From Jiangella endophytica (GTDB lineage: Bacteria > Actinomycetota > Actinomycetes > Jiangellales > Jiangellaceae), in NCBI RefSeq assembly GCF_003427025.1, contig NZ_QVAI01000012.1, positions 124,001 through 188,000 of the forward strand: a DNA stretch of 64,000 nt, read 5' to 3'. A program made the translations under genes and the position numbers. The notes beneath the pieces are model-generated. The model saw only the letters and a program-made list of their open reading frames with translations. It was not told the DNA's origin and made no database searches. This document shows positions 7,145 to 14,910 of the stretch, piece by piece; the stretch's first letter is position 1; each line of letters begins with the position of its first letter.

Positions 7145-7678
7145 GTGACCTTGACGCAGGCGTTCGTGGGCATCCCGGCCGGCACCATCACCTGGGACGG
7201 GTTGCTGACCGGTGCGCTCGCCGTTCCGGGCGCGTTCCTCGCCGCGCTGCTGGCGTTCTGGCTGCAGTCGCGCCACACCGCACGGCAGGGGCTGGTCGAG
7301 GCCGTCGAGTCGCTGCGCGAGCTGGTCATGAGAGTGGCGTCGACGCCGGCCCCGGCCGACGGCCCTTGGGTGCCGGGTGGCGCGCGCCGGCTCACGGAGG
7401 CCGAGGCGCGGCTGTTCGTCGACCTCGGCGAGCGGATCGCCCGGGTGCGCTCGCGGTGCGGCCGTCGCGACCGCGCACTGGCCGCGGGCCTGCGCGACGC
7501 GCACGTGAGCGTCATCTCGGCCGTCGTCGCCGGCGAGACCGCCGAGGCGGCCGCCGTCTGGCGGTTCCTCGACGCCTGGCTGGACTCCCGCGGCGGTGTG
7601 CGGCGCGGCCGGATCACCGTCGAGGCGCTGCGGCCCAGCCGCCGGACGGCGGAGGAGCGGGTGCCGGCCCGGTCGTGA
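7145..7678 (+). CDS. hypothetical protein with one membrane segment
   Basis: This predicted 177-residue protein has a hydrophobic stretch at about residues 20-40 (L-L-T-G-A-L-A-V-P-G-A-F-L-A-A-L-L-A-F-W) that would anchor it in the membrane, followed by a basic, helical cytoplasmic part of alternating arginine and alanine. The GTG at 7145 was chosen because the hydrophobic segment then lies close to the N-terminus; the frame is open upstream and a GTG at 7118 is also possible. Neither has a strong ribosome site. I do not recognise the family. Confidence 0.6.
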   Translation: MTLTQAFVGIPAGTITWDGLLTGALAVPGAFLAALLAFWLQSRHTARQGLVEAVESLRELVMRVASTPAPADGPWVPGGARRLTEAEARLFVDLGERIARVRSRCGRRDRALAAGLRDAHVSVISAVVAGETAEAAAVWRFLDAWLDSRGGVRRGRITVEALRPSRRTAEERVPARS

Positions 7679-7699
7679 CCGGGACACACCCGCTCGGGG

Positions 7700-8254
7700 T
7701 CAGAGCGCGGCGCGGGCGGCCGCGATCAACTCCACCACACCGCCGCCGAGCGGCGCCGGCAGGTCGTCGTAGCCGAACCAGCCGAGGTCGTGCGACTCGT
7801 CGCTGACCGCGGCGACCGCACCGGACGGCGCCAGCGCGAGGTACTGCACGTCGAGGTGCCACTCGGCGACGCCAGGCCGGCACGGCGCCGGATGGCGGTC
7901 GAGCTTGATCGGCCGCCCGCCCGCGGCGAGCGTCAGCCCGTCGATCCCGCTCTCCTCGGTGGCCTCGCGCAGCGCCGTGGCCGCGAGCGAGTCGTCGCCG
8001 TCCTCGCAGTGACCGCCCGCCTGCAGCCAGAGGTTCGCCCGGCCGTGCAGGAGCAGCAGCACCCGCTCGGCGGCGGGGTCGACGATCAGCGCGCTGCCGG
8101 TGAGATGCGCCGGGACGCAGTCGCGACGCATCGCCCGCGGGTGGGCGCTCAGCAGATCGAGGTAGTCGTGCCGCAACCGGTCCTGCTCCGGCGACGGCGC
8201 GGCCCACCCCGTCAGCACGGCGACGGCGTCGGCGTGCAGCGGGTCGGCCGGCAT
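7700..8254 (-). CDS. Nudix hydrolase
   Basis: This 184-residue protein is a Nudix hydrolase, which splits nucleoside diphosphates linked to another group. The Nudix box lies at about 74-98: GGHCEDGD followed by LREATEESGI, with the REATEE metal-binding glutamates intact. The spacing between the first glycine and the RE pair is one residue longer than the textbook pattern, a variant I have seen in related actinobacterial proteins. The start overlaps the stop of the DUF2342 gene upstream (TGATG), so the two are translationally coupled. The substrate cannot be predicted. Confidence 0.85.
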   Translation of the reverse strand: MPADPLHADAVAVLTGWAAPSPEQDRLRHDYLDLLSAHPRAMRRDCVPAHLTGSALIVDPAAERVLLLLHGRANLWLQAGGHCEDGDDSLAATALREATEESGIDGLTLAAGGRPIKLDRHPAPCRPGVAEWHLDVQYLALAPSGAVAAVSDESHDLGWFGYDDLPAPLGGGVVELIAAARAAL

Positions 8255-9603
8255 CAGGACGGGCTGCCGCCGTTCTCGTCCTCCGGCGGCGCCGGGGTGT
8301 CGTCGAGCCCTGACATGTCCCACTGGTCGACGACGAGGAACGCCGCGGGGTCGGCGAGGTCGTCGGCCGACGGCATGAGGTCGGGGTGCGCCCACACGGC
8401 GTCGCGGCCGTCGGCCCCGCGCGCTTCGCGGACCGCGGCCCAGAACCCGGCCGCCTCACGCAGCTTGCGCGGGCGCAGCTGCAGCCCGACCAGCGTGGCG
8501 AAGGTCTGCTCGGCCGGCCCGCCGGACGCGCGGCGGCGGCGGACGGTCTCGCGCAGCGCCGCCGCGGACGGCAGGCGGTCGGTCGTGGCCTGCGTGACGA
8601 CGTCGTCGACCCAGCCCTCGACCAGCGCCAGCGCCAGCTCGAGGCGGTCGAGCGCGGCCTGCTGCTCCGGCGTGGTGGGCACGTCGAACAGCCCGCCCTC
8701 GAGCGCCTCCTGCAGCGCCTCGGGCCGCTGGGGGTCGATCTCGCGCATCTTCTCCTCGATGGCGCTGGTGTCGACGGAGACGTTGCGGGCGTACTCCTCG
8801 ACCAGCGCGACGATGTGTGCGCGCAGCCACGGCGCGTGGCCGTACAGCCGGACGTACGCGGCCTCGCGCAGCGCGAGGTAGAGCGTGACGTCGCGTGCCT
8901 CGACGCCGAGGCCCTCGCCGAAGGCGCGGACGTTGGCCGGCAGCAGCGCCGGGTGACCGGCGGCCAGCGGCACGCCGATGTCGGCCGAGCCGACCACCTC
9001 GCCGGCCAGCTTGCCGATGCTCTGGCCCACCTGGGCGCCCCACATGGAGACGCCGACCTGCTGCATCATGCCGACCAGCGGGCCGGCGGCCTGCGCGACC
9101 TCGGGCGGCAGCGACTTGCTCATGGCCTCGGAGACTCGCGCGGCGAGCGGCTCGACGAGGTCCTTCCACGCGGCCTGGGTGCCCTCGACCCACTCGGCCC
9201 GGCTCCAGGTGCGCGGCGAGCCGCCGGTGGACGGGAACGAGGTGGCGTCGTCGAGCCAGGTGTCGGCCAGCCGGAACGCGTCGTCGACCTCGCGGCGGTC
9301 GGTGCCGCTGACCGAGCGGTCGCCGGCGGCCGCGACGACCTCGCGAGCCGCCTGGTTGGCGAGGTCCCAGTTCACCGGCCCGCCGGACCAGGAGAACATC
9401 TGGCCCAGCTGCTGGAAGAGCGCGCCGAGGTCGGGGTTGCCCCCGGGGCCGCCCGGACCGCCGGCGCCGAACATGCCGAACAGCCCGCCGAACGGGTCGC
9501 CGGGACCGGACCCACCTGGGCCGCCGGAGCCGGAACCGGGCTTCTCGGGCCGGTTCTCGTCCGGGTCGTCCTCGGAACGGAAACCGAAGGGGACATCATT
9601 CAT
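8254..9603 (-). CDS. DUF2342 zincin-like protein (predicted metalloprotease or hydrolase)
   Basis: This 449-residue protein belongs to the DUF2342 family, annotated as zinc-dependent metalloprotease or F420-biosynthesis-associated protein. Residues 1-75 are glycine- and proline-rich with a G-G-P-G-G-P-G-G tract and are probably disordered. The conserved core follows, with M-F-S-W-S-G-G-P-V-N-W and the stretch LREAAYVRLYGHAPWLR at about 238-254. In relatives as I remember them this reads REAAH; the tyrosine here would remove a metal ligand, so catalysis is uncertain. The protein is cytoplasmic. The ATG at 9603 is divergent from the SDR gene, and the stop overlaps the Nudix start. Confidence 0.75.
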   Translation of the reverse strand: MNDVPFGFRSEDDPDENRPEKPGSGSGGPGGSGPGDPFGGLFGMFGAGGPGGPGGNPDLGALFQQLGQMFSWSGGPVNWDLANQAAREVVAAAGDRSVSGTDRREVDDAFRLADTWLDDATSFPSTGGSPRTWSRAEWVEGTQAAWKDLVEPLAARVSEAMSKSLPPEVAQAAGPLVGMMQQVGVSMWGAQVGQSIGKLAGEVVGSADIGVPLAAGHPALLPANVRAFGEGLGVEARDVTLYLALREAAYVRLYGHAPWLRAHIVALVEEYARNVSVDTSAIEEKMREIDPQRPEALQEALEGGLFDVPTTPEQQAALDRLELALALVEGWVDDVVTQATTDRLPSAAALRETVRRRRASGGPAEQTFATLVGLQLRPRKLREAAGFWAAVREARGADGRDAVWAHPDLMPSADDLADPAAFLVVDQWDMSGLDDTPAPPEDENGGSPS

Positions 9604-9678
9604 GGCAGCGCCTCGGGCAGGATGGGAAGCGTTCGGGAGCGCCTCATGCGTTCCACGGTAGTCGTTGAAGGGGAATTC

Positions 9679-10785
9679 GTGGGCAGACAGTCGGGCCGGG
9701 TTCGCGCTGGGCGCAACGTCGGCAACGGCCTGGTGATCGCGGTCACCGGCGCCGCCTCCGGCGTCGGTCGTCTGCTGGCCGCACGGCTGGCCGCCAGCGA
9801 CGACGTCGCCCAGGTGGTGGGCCTCGACGACTCCCGGGGCGACGTCGACGGCGTCACGTGGCGCGTGATGGATCTCACCGATCCCGCCATCGTCACCCGG
9901 CTGGCCGGCGTCGACGCCGTCGTCCATGCGGCCGTCGACACCGGCATCACCGACGACACCGCCGTCCGCTCGCACCGCAACGTGCGCGGCACCCAGACCA
10001 TCCTCACGGCGTCCGCCGCGGCCGGCGTCAGGCACGTCGCGGTCCTCACCAGCGCGATGGTCTACGGAGCCCAGGCCGAGAACCCGGTCCCGCTCGACGA
10101 GGACGCCCCGCTGCGCGCGGAGCCCGACGGCTCGGTCATCAGCGACCTCCTGGAGATCGAGGACCTCAGCGCGCGGGCGCCGCGGTCGCACCCGGGCATG
10201 TCGGTGACGGTCGTCCGCCCGGCCGCGGTGGTCGGCCCGGGCGTCGACACCGTGCTGACCCGGCACTTCGAGGCGCCGCGACTGCTGGTCGTGCGCGGCA
10301 GCGAGCCGGCCTGGCAGTTCTGCCACGTCGACGACCTCGCGTCCGCGCTGGAGTACGTGGTCCTGCACGACGTCGCCGGACCGGTCGCGGTGGGCAGCGA
10401 GGGGCATCTCGACCAGGCGACCGTCGAGGAGCTGTCCGGGCGCAGCCGCATCGAGCTGCCCGCGTCGTTCGCGTTCGGCACGGCGCAGCGGCTGCACCGG
10501 CTCGGCGTCACACCGGCGCCGGCCAGCGAGCTGCACTACGTCACGCGGCCCTGGGTCGTCGCCGCCGAGCGGCTGCGCAAGGCCGGCTGGCATCCCGCGT
10601 ACGACAACGCCGGCGCGCTGGCGTCCCTGATGGACGAGGTCGGCGGCCGGCACGCGCTGGCGTCGCGGCGCATCGGCAAGCGCGACGCCGCCACGGCGGC
10701 CACCATCGGCGCCGCCGGCGCCACCGTCGCGATCCTCGGGACGGCGGTCGTCGTCCGCAAGGCGCGTCGCCGGAAGAGGACCTGA
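9679..10785 (+). CDS. extended-SDR NAD-dependent epimerase-type protein with C-terminal membrane anchor
   Basis: This 368-residue protein starts with a Rossmann fold of the extended SDR family: VTGAASGVGRLLAARL contains the T-G-x3-G-x-G nucleotide loop. The active-site serine/tyrosine region reads L-T-S-A-M-V-Y-G-A but the lysine of Y-x3-K is replaced (Y-G-A-Q-A), so it may bind NAD without normal catalysis. The last ~35 residues include a hydrophobic segment (A-T-I-G-A-A-G-A-T-V-A-I-L-G-T-A-V-V-V) and a basic tail, suggesting a tail anchor. The GTG at 9679 follows AAGGGG at 9668-9673; an ATG at 9646 is in frame. The gene is divergent from DUF2342 and one base before moaE, so the two are cotranscribed. 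Confidence 0.75.
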   Translation: MGRQSGRVRAGRNVGNGLVIAVTGAASGVGRLLAARLAASDDVAQVVGLDDSRGDVDGVTWRVMDLTDPAIVTRLAGVDAVVHAAVDTGITDDTAVRSHRNVRGTQTILTASAAAGVRHVAVLTSAMVYGAQAENPVPLDEDAPLRAEPDGSVISDLLEIEDLSARAPRSHPGMSVTVVRPAAVVGPGVDTVLTRHFEAPRLLVVRGSEPAWQFCHVDDLASALEYVVLHDVAGPVAVGSEGHLDQATVEELSGRSRIELPASFAFGTAQRLHRLGVTPAPASELHYVTRPWVVAAERLRKAGWHPAYDNAGALASLMDEVGGRHALASRRIGKRDAATAATIGAAGATVAILGTAVVVRKARRRKRT

Positions 10786-10786
10786 G

Positions 10787-11209
10787 ATGGATGTCATCCG
10801 CCTGCTCGACGTACGGCCCGACCCGCTCTCGGTCGACGAGGTGCTCGCCGCGGTGTCCGACCGCGGCGCCGGCGGCACGGTCGTGTTCGTGGGGACCGTC
10901 CGCGAGGCCGACGGCGGGCGCGGCGTCACCAGCCTCGGCTACGAGGCACACCCGACGGTGTCCGAGGTGCTGCGGACGGTCGCCGAGAAGGTCGCCGCCG
11001 ACCACCCGCTGCGCGCACTGGCCGCCGTCCACCGCGTCGGTCAGCTCGACATCGGCGACGTCGCCGTCGTGGTCGCGGCCGCCGCCGACCACCGTCAGGA
11101 GGCGTTCGCCGCCTGCCGCCAGCTGATCGACGACCTCAAGCGCGAGGTCCCGATCTGGAAGCACCAGCGCTTCGACGACGGCAGCGAGGAGTGGGTCGGC
11201 TCTCCCTGA
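10787..11209 (+). CDS. moaE: MoaE-like molybdopterin synthase catalytic subunit
   Basis: This 140-residue protein matches MoaE, the large subunit of molybdopterin synthase, which transfers sulfur from the MoaD thiocarboxylate to precursor Z (cPMP). Typical stretches are GTVVFVGTVRE near 30-40, L-G-Y-E-A-H-P near 50, and the lysine-bearing REVPIWKHQ near 120-128; the lysine in the last is a catalytic residue of the family. No moaD or other molybdenum cofactor gene is nearby. The gene begins one base after the SDR stop, so translation is probably coupled. Confidence 0.85.
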   Translation: MDVIRLLDVRPDPLSVDEVLAAVSDRGAGGTVVFVGTVREADGGRGVTSLGYEAHPTVSEVLRTVAEKVAADHPLRALAAVHRVGQLDIGDVAVVVAAAADHRQEAFAACRQLIDDLKREVPIWKHQRFDDGSEEWVGSP

Positions 11210-11216
11210 CGCCGGG

Positions 11217-11246
11217 TGAAACGTCCCGGCCTCCCCATAGCGTCTC
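11217..11246 (+). promoter_or_regulatory. possible ECF-type promoter of the sigE-like gene
   Basis: TGAAAC at 11217-11222 and CGTCTC at 11241-11246 are separated by 18 bases. They resemble the GAAAC-type -35 and CGTC-type -10 elements used by many extracytoplasmic sigma factors, and such genes often drive their own promoter. The match was found by eye upstream of the start. Confidence 0.35.
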
Positions 11247-11277
11247 TCAGGTTGAGGACGACGAACGGAGGCGGGCA

Positions 11278-11787
11278 TTGGCCGGCGACGCGGAAGGCTT
11301 CATGGACTTCGCCTCGGCGTGCGGAGGACGGCTGTTCCGCACGGCCTGGCTGCTGACCGGCGACTGGCACCTGGCCGAGGACCTCGTGCAGGAGACCCTC
11401 GGCAAGGTGTACCGCGCCTGGACGAAGCGCAGCCGGCCCGACGACCCGGCCGCCTACGCCCGCACGACGCTGGTGCGCACGTTCATCACCCACCGACGTC
11501 GGCGCGGGTCGGGCGAGCGGCCCACGGACTCGGTGCCGGAGCTGCCGGGCCGCGAGCCGGACGTCGCGCTGCGGGTCACGCTCCTCGACGCGCTGGCCCA
11601 ACTGGACGCGAAGGACCGGGCGGTCCTGGTGCTGCGCTACTGGGAGGACCGCACCGTCGAGGAGACCGCCGCCGCGCTGGGCCTGTCGGCCGGCGCGGTG
11701 CGCTCGCGCTGCTTCCGTGCGCTCCACCGGCTGCGTGCCGTCCTCGGAACCGACGCTGACGACCCGACCAGGAGTGGAGTGGCATGA
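11278..11787 (+). CDS. SigE-family ECF RNA polymerase sigma factor
   Basis: This 169-residue protein is an ECF sigma factor of the actinobacterial SigE family. Region 2 reads F-R-T-A-W-L-L-T-G-D-W-H-L-A-E-D-L-V-Q-E (about 17-37) and region 4 has LRYWEDRTVEETAAALGLS followed by S-R-C-F-R-A-L-H-R-L. The TTG at 11278 is chosen over upstream in-frame codons because GGAGG at 11267-11271 is ideally placed and the protein then has the family's usual length. The stop overlaps the next gene's ATG (ATGA), so the membrane protein that follows is made with it and is the likely regulator. A possible ECF promoter lies at 11217-11246. Confidence 0.85.
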   Translation: MAGDAEGFMDFASACGGRLFRTAWLLTGDWHLAEDLVQETLGKVYRAWTKRSRPDDPAAYARTTLVRTFITHRRRRGSGERPTDSVPELPGREPDVALRVTLLDALAQLDAKDRAVLVLRYWEDRTVEETAAALGLSAGAVRSRCFRALHRLRAVLGTDADDPTRSGVA

Positions 11788-13124
11788 TGACGATCGAAGA
11801 GGACCTCGAGCTGGCGCTGCGGGCCGAGGCGGGCCGGGTCGACCCGCCGGTCGCCGACCTCGTCAGCGGCGGCGTCGAGCGCGGGCGTGAGCTGCGGCGG
11901 CGGCAGCGGGCCCGGCTCGCGGTCGGCGCCTCGGCGGTGGTCGTCGCGGGCACCGTCGGCGCCCTCGTCGCCGTCCCCTTCGTCGGCGGCGACGACCCGG
12001 TCACGGCCGGCAGCGACGACCCGGTCACCGCCGAGGCGCCGGTCGCCGACGACGACGTCAGCGGTGTCGCCGCACCGGGGCAGGGCGAGCTGGACCCCGA
12101 CGCCGTCCTCGACGCCGTCGTCGCACTGCTGCCGCCCGGCGAGATCACCGACGCCGAGAGCGGCACACCCGAGCCGGGGTCGGCCTGGTATCAGTTCAGC
12201 TACGACGACGGCGACGGCGCCAGTTGGATGATGGGCTCGGCCGCCGTCGTCGCGAACCCGGAGACCCCGGTGTGCCCAGTGATCGTCAACGGTGGGTCGT
12301 GCGAGGTGCGCACGCTCGACGACGGCACGGTGCTCATGCTCACGGCCGGGCCGTACTACCCGCAGCCCGACCGCGAACCCGACCGGCTGCACTGGAGCGC
12401 TCACGCCGTGGCGCCGGGCGGCCTCATGGTCGCCCTCGGCGAGATGAACACGCCCACCGAGAAGGAATCCGAGCCCACCCGCGACGAGCCGCCGCTGTCG
12501 CTGAACCAGCTCGCCGCCGTCGTCACCGACGACGTCTGGGCCGAGCTCACCGCGGGGCTGCCGGCCGAGTCGGCCGAGCAGCGCGCGGCGGAGGACGCCG
12601 CGGAGGAGGCCGCCGCCGCGGCGCTTGCCGGGGTGGAGGCCTCCGCCGCGGCGCACGCGCTGGCCGAGTCGCTCGGTCCGGATTGGGTGCCGACGCCGGA
12701 CGGGTTCGCCGAGCCCGGCCCGAGTGTGCTGGAAGGGTTGCCCTCCGGCTACACGGCAGGACCGGCGATCGTCGACGACCTCAGCTTCGGGCTGGGCCTG
12801 GCGGAGCTCTGCGTGGCCGGCGAGGAGAAGGGCGCCGTCAACGAGGGCTGCGTCGCCGGCACTGCGCCGGGCGGCGAGCCGGTGCACGTCCAGTGGGGAG
12901 GCACGGTGCCGGACGGCCCCTACGCCCAGGGGTCGATCGAGGACAGGGTCGGAGTCATCGTCGCCGACGACGCGGGAATGCTGCTGCGCGCGAGCATCTG
13001 GGTCGCCGAGCCCGCCGAGGCCTCGACCCCGCAACGTCGGGCCGAGGCGCGCGCCTGGCTGCAGGAGCGGGTCGACGACCTCGCCCGCGCGGTGACCGCC
13101 GCTGCCGCCGGAGAGCGGCGCTGA
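11784..13124 (+). CDS. membrane-anchored partner of the SigE-type sigma factor (putative anti-sigma)
   Basis: This 446-residue protein has a short cytoplasmic part of about 45 residues ending in the basic R-R-R-Q-R-A-R, one membrane segment (about 46-66) and a ~380-residue extracytoplasmic part rich in alanine, aspartate and glutamate. Just after the membrane the peptide D-D-P-V-T-A occurs twice in tandem. Cysteines near 157/164 and 319/328 could form extracellular disulfides. The layout is that of an anti-sigma factor, but no H-x3-C-x2-C zinc motif is present and the sequence is not one I recognise. The 4-base overlap with the sigma gene is the main evidence for a paired function. Confidence 0.6.
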   Translation: MMTIEEDLELALRAEAGRVDPPVADLVSGGVERGRELRRRQRARLAVGASAVVVAGTVGALVAVPFVGGDDPVTAGSDDPVTAEAPVADDDVSGVAAPGQGELDPDAVLDAVVALLPPGEITDAESGTPEPGSAWYQFSYDDGDGASWMMGSAAVVANPETPVCPVIVNGGSCEVRTLDDGTVLMLTAGPYYPQPDREPDRLHWSAHAVAPGGLMVALGEMNTPTEKESEPTRDEPPLSLNQLAAVVTDDVWAELTAGLPAESAEQRAAEDAAEEAAAAALAGVEASAAAHALAESLGPDWVPTPDGFAEPGPSVLEGLPSGYTAGPAIVDDLSFGLGLAELCVAGEEKGAVNEGCVAGTAPGGEPVHVQWGGTVPDGPYAQGSIEDRVGVIVADDAGMLLRASIWVAEPAEASTPQRRAEARAWLQERVDDLARAVTAAAAGERR

Positions 13125-13177
13125 CCACGTACGCTTAGGGTGTCCGTTCCCGTTCACCGTGAGGACCGCCCACACCG

Positions 13178-14230
13178 ATGACCCGCCGATCCGCGACGCT
13201 GGCCGTCGCCGGTGCCCTGATCGTCGCGCTCGTCGCGGTCGCGTCCATGCTCAACCTGCCCTACGTCGTCTACTCGCCCGGGCCGGTCGAGGACACGCTG
13301 GGGGAGTGGAACGGCCAGCAGGTCATCCAGATCGACGGCGCCGACACGTTCCCGACCGACGGCGTGCTGGACCTCACGACGGTCGGGGTGACGTCCGCCG
13401 ACGCCGACCTCGACCTGCTGACGGCGCTGCGGGCGTGGCTCGACCCCGACCGCGCCGTCGTCCCGCGTGAGCTGGTCTATCCCGAGGGCACGACGGCCGA
13501 GCAGTCACGGCAGCAGAACGCCGCGATGCTCGCCAACTCGCAGCAGAACGCCGAGGTCGCCGCGTTGCGCAAGCTGGGCTACGACGTGCCCGAGAAGGTG
13601 GTCGTCGACGCCGTCGTGGCCGACGCGCCGGCCGACGGCATCCTCGAGCCGGGCGACATCGTGGTCTCGGTCGACGGCACCGCGGTCGCCACGCCCGAGG
13701 ACGTCGTCGACGCCGTCACCGCCCACGAGCCGGGCGAGACCGTCACGTTCGTCGTCGACCGCGACGGCCAGCAGCTCACCGAGGACATCCAGACCATCGC
13801 CGCCGAGGACGACGGCCGGGCGCTCGTCGGGTTCAGCCCGACGCTCGGGTTCGACCTTCCGGTCGACATCACCATCGGCATCGACGAGCGCATCGGCGGC
13901 CCCAGCGCCGGCATGATCTTCGCCGTCGCCATCTACGACTCCCTGACGCCGGGCGCGCTCCTCGACGGCACGCACATCGCCGGCACCGGCGAGATCAGTC
14001 CCGACGGCGAGGTCGGCGCCATCGGCGGCATCCAGCAGAAGATCGCCGCCGCCAACCACGACGGCGCGGAGTTGTTCCTCGCCCCCGCCAGCAACTGCGA
14101 CGAGGCGGTCGGCGGCAACAACGGCGACATGCGGGTCGTCCCGATCGAGACCCTCGACGACGCCGTCAGCTCCATCGAGGCGTTCGTCGCCGGCGACACC
14201 GGCGACCTCGCCACCTGCCCCGCCTCCTGA
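13178..14230 (+). CDS. YlbL-type PDZ-Lon (S16) serine protease
   Basis: This 350-residue protein has an N-terminal membrane anchor (about 7-28), a PDZ domain (about 140-210) and a C-terminal S16 Lon-type protease domain without the AAA module. The catalytic dyad is S243 in GGPSAGM and K288 in GIQQKIAA. The active domain is expected outside the membrane, where YlbL-type proteases cut membrane or secreted proteins. The N-terminal Y-V-V-Y-S-P-G-P is typical. The gene is 53 bases after the putative anti-sigma gene; a role in degrading it would be attractive but is not shown. In actinobacteria this gene is commonly found with the DUF2342 and UPF0182 genes, as here. Confidence 0.88.
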   Translation: MTRRSATLAVAGALIVALVAVASMLNLPYVVYSPGPVEDTLGEWNGQQVIQIDGADTFPTDGVLDLTTVGVTSADADLDLLTALRAWLDPDRAVVPRELVYPEGTTAEQSRQQNAAMLANSQQNAEVAALRKLGYDVPEKVVVDAVVADAPADGILEPGDIVVSVDGTAVATPEDVVDAVTAHEPGETVTFVVDRDGQQLTEDIQTIAAEDDGRALVGFSPTLGFDLPVDITIGIDERIGGPSAGMIFAVAIYDSLTPGALLDGTHIAGTGEISPDGEVGAIGGIQQKIAAANHDGAELFLAPASNCDEAVGGNNGDMRVVPIETLDDAVSSIEAFVAGDTGDLATCPAS

Positions 14231-14378
14231 CGCGGTTCGCCGATTCGGCCCTGGCTCGGGGCTACACGGCGGGCCGTCCACGCTTGCGGGCGCACGTCGT
14301 CAGCCGTGTGCGCGTGCCTTGAGCGGACCAGCGGGCGCCACGCGGCCGTTATGGCCGTTCGATCCGCGTACTTCGCTA

Positions 14379-14430
14379 GGCGTCCTCACGCTTCACCAGG
14401 CACGCATGCCTGGTGAAGCGGTGGGACGCC
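14379..14430. repeat. 52-base hairpin centred on GGCACGCATGCC
   Basis: CTTCACCAGGCA (14391-14402) pairs perfectly with TGCCTGGTGAAG (14407-14418), and an outer stem GGCGTCC/GGACGCC (14379-14385, 14424-14430) extends it. No T-tract follows. It could end transcription of the YlbL-type protease gene 150 bases upstream. Its centre and right side resemble the arm of the long inverted repeat at 63644-63800. Confidence 0.8.
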
Positions 14431-14610
14431 TGGGGAGGCCACGGGATCGTCGATGATCTTCACGGTCGGCGAACGAACTCACGACCACGCCGTGAATGCA
14501 CCGAGTGGACCGGGCAGACGCGAGTAAGCGGGAGCCACGGGACTCGCCGGGCTCACGCGGAGTGGGCCGGGCCGACGCGCGTACGCCGTTCGGACCGGCG
14601 GTGGGGCAGT

Positions 14611-14670
14611 GGTGTCAGCGCCCGCCCATAGGGTGGGCAGCCCACCCAGCCGGGAGGGGACCGTACCCCG
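14611..14670 (+). repeat. 60-bp palindromic dispersed repeat, copy A
   Basis: The unit begins GGTGTCRGCGCCCGCCC and contains GCCCGCCC/GGGTGGGC and GGGTGGGC/CCCACCC self-pairings, so it is an imperfect double hairpin. It matches copy B 99 bases downstream at 57 of 60 positions. Diverged copies lie inside the LuxR-type gene at 24761 and at the end of the lysR gene at 35321. Confidence 0.9.
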
Positions 14671-14709
14671 GGCGGCGGGTGCGTCCCCGGCGCAGAGCGG
14701 TGGGCCGGC

Positions 14710-14769
14710 GGTGTCGGCGCCCGCCCGTAGGGTGGGCAGCCCACCCAGCCGGGAGGGGACCGCACCCCG
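14710..14769 (+). repeat. 60-bp palindromic dispersed repeat, copy B
   Basis: Copy B differs from copy A only at three positions, two of them in the GCCCGCCC[A/G]TAGGG centre and leader. The sequence following both copies (GGGCGGC or GAGCGGC) is also similar. This direct pair lies in the gap between the Lon-type protease gene and the PPA1309 gene. Confidence 0.9.
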
Positions 14770-14910
14770 AGCGGCACGTGCCGTACCACGCAGGGCGGCG
14801 GACCGTACCCATGCAGGTGCCGCACCCCGAACAGCAGGTCGCGCCCCGAACAGCAGGTCCCGCATCGCGCGGGGCGGCGGACCATGCCCCCAGCGGCCGG
14901 AACCGCCGGC

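Larger units (their letters stand above)
14231..14910. other. 680-bp repeat-rich region without genes
   Basis: Nothing here reads as a protein gene. The region is composed of repeats: a 52-base hairpin (14379-14430), two weakly similar units near 14500 and 14558, a 60-bp unit present twice (14611 and 14710), and a 19-bp tandem duplication CCCCGAACAGCAGG at 14822-14859. Two further near-copies of GGGCGGCGGACC lie around 14798 and 14871. Open frames that cross it on both strands are long only because the DNA is so GC-rich. Confidence 0.7.

Noticed and set aside
14231-14910. A CRISPR array or a protein gene in the repeat-rich gap
   Set aside because: Repeats are two 60-bp units 99 bases apart plus a 19-bp tandem pair; there is no series of equal repeats and spacers and no cas gene. 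Long frames here have no coding features.
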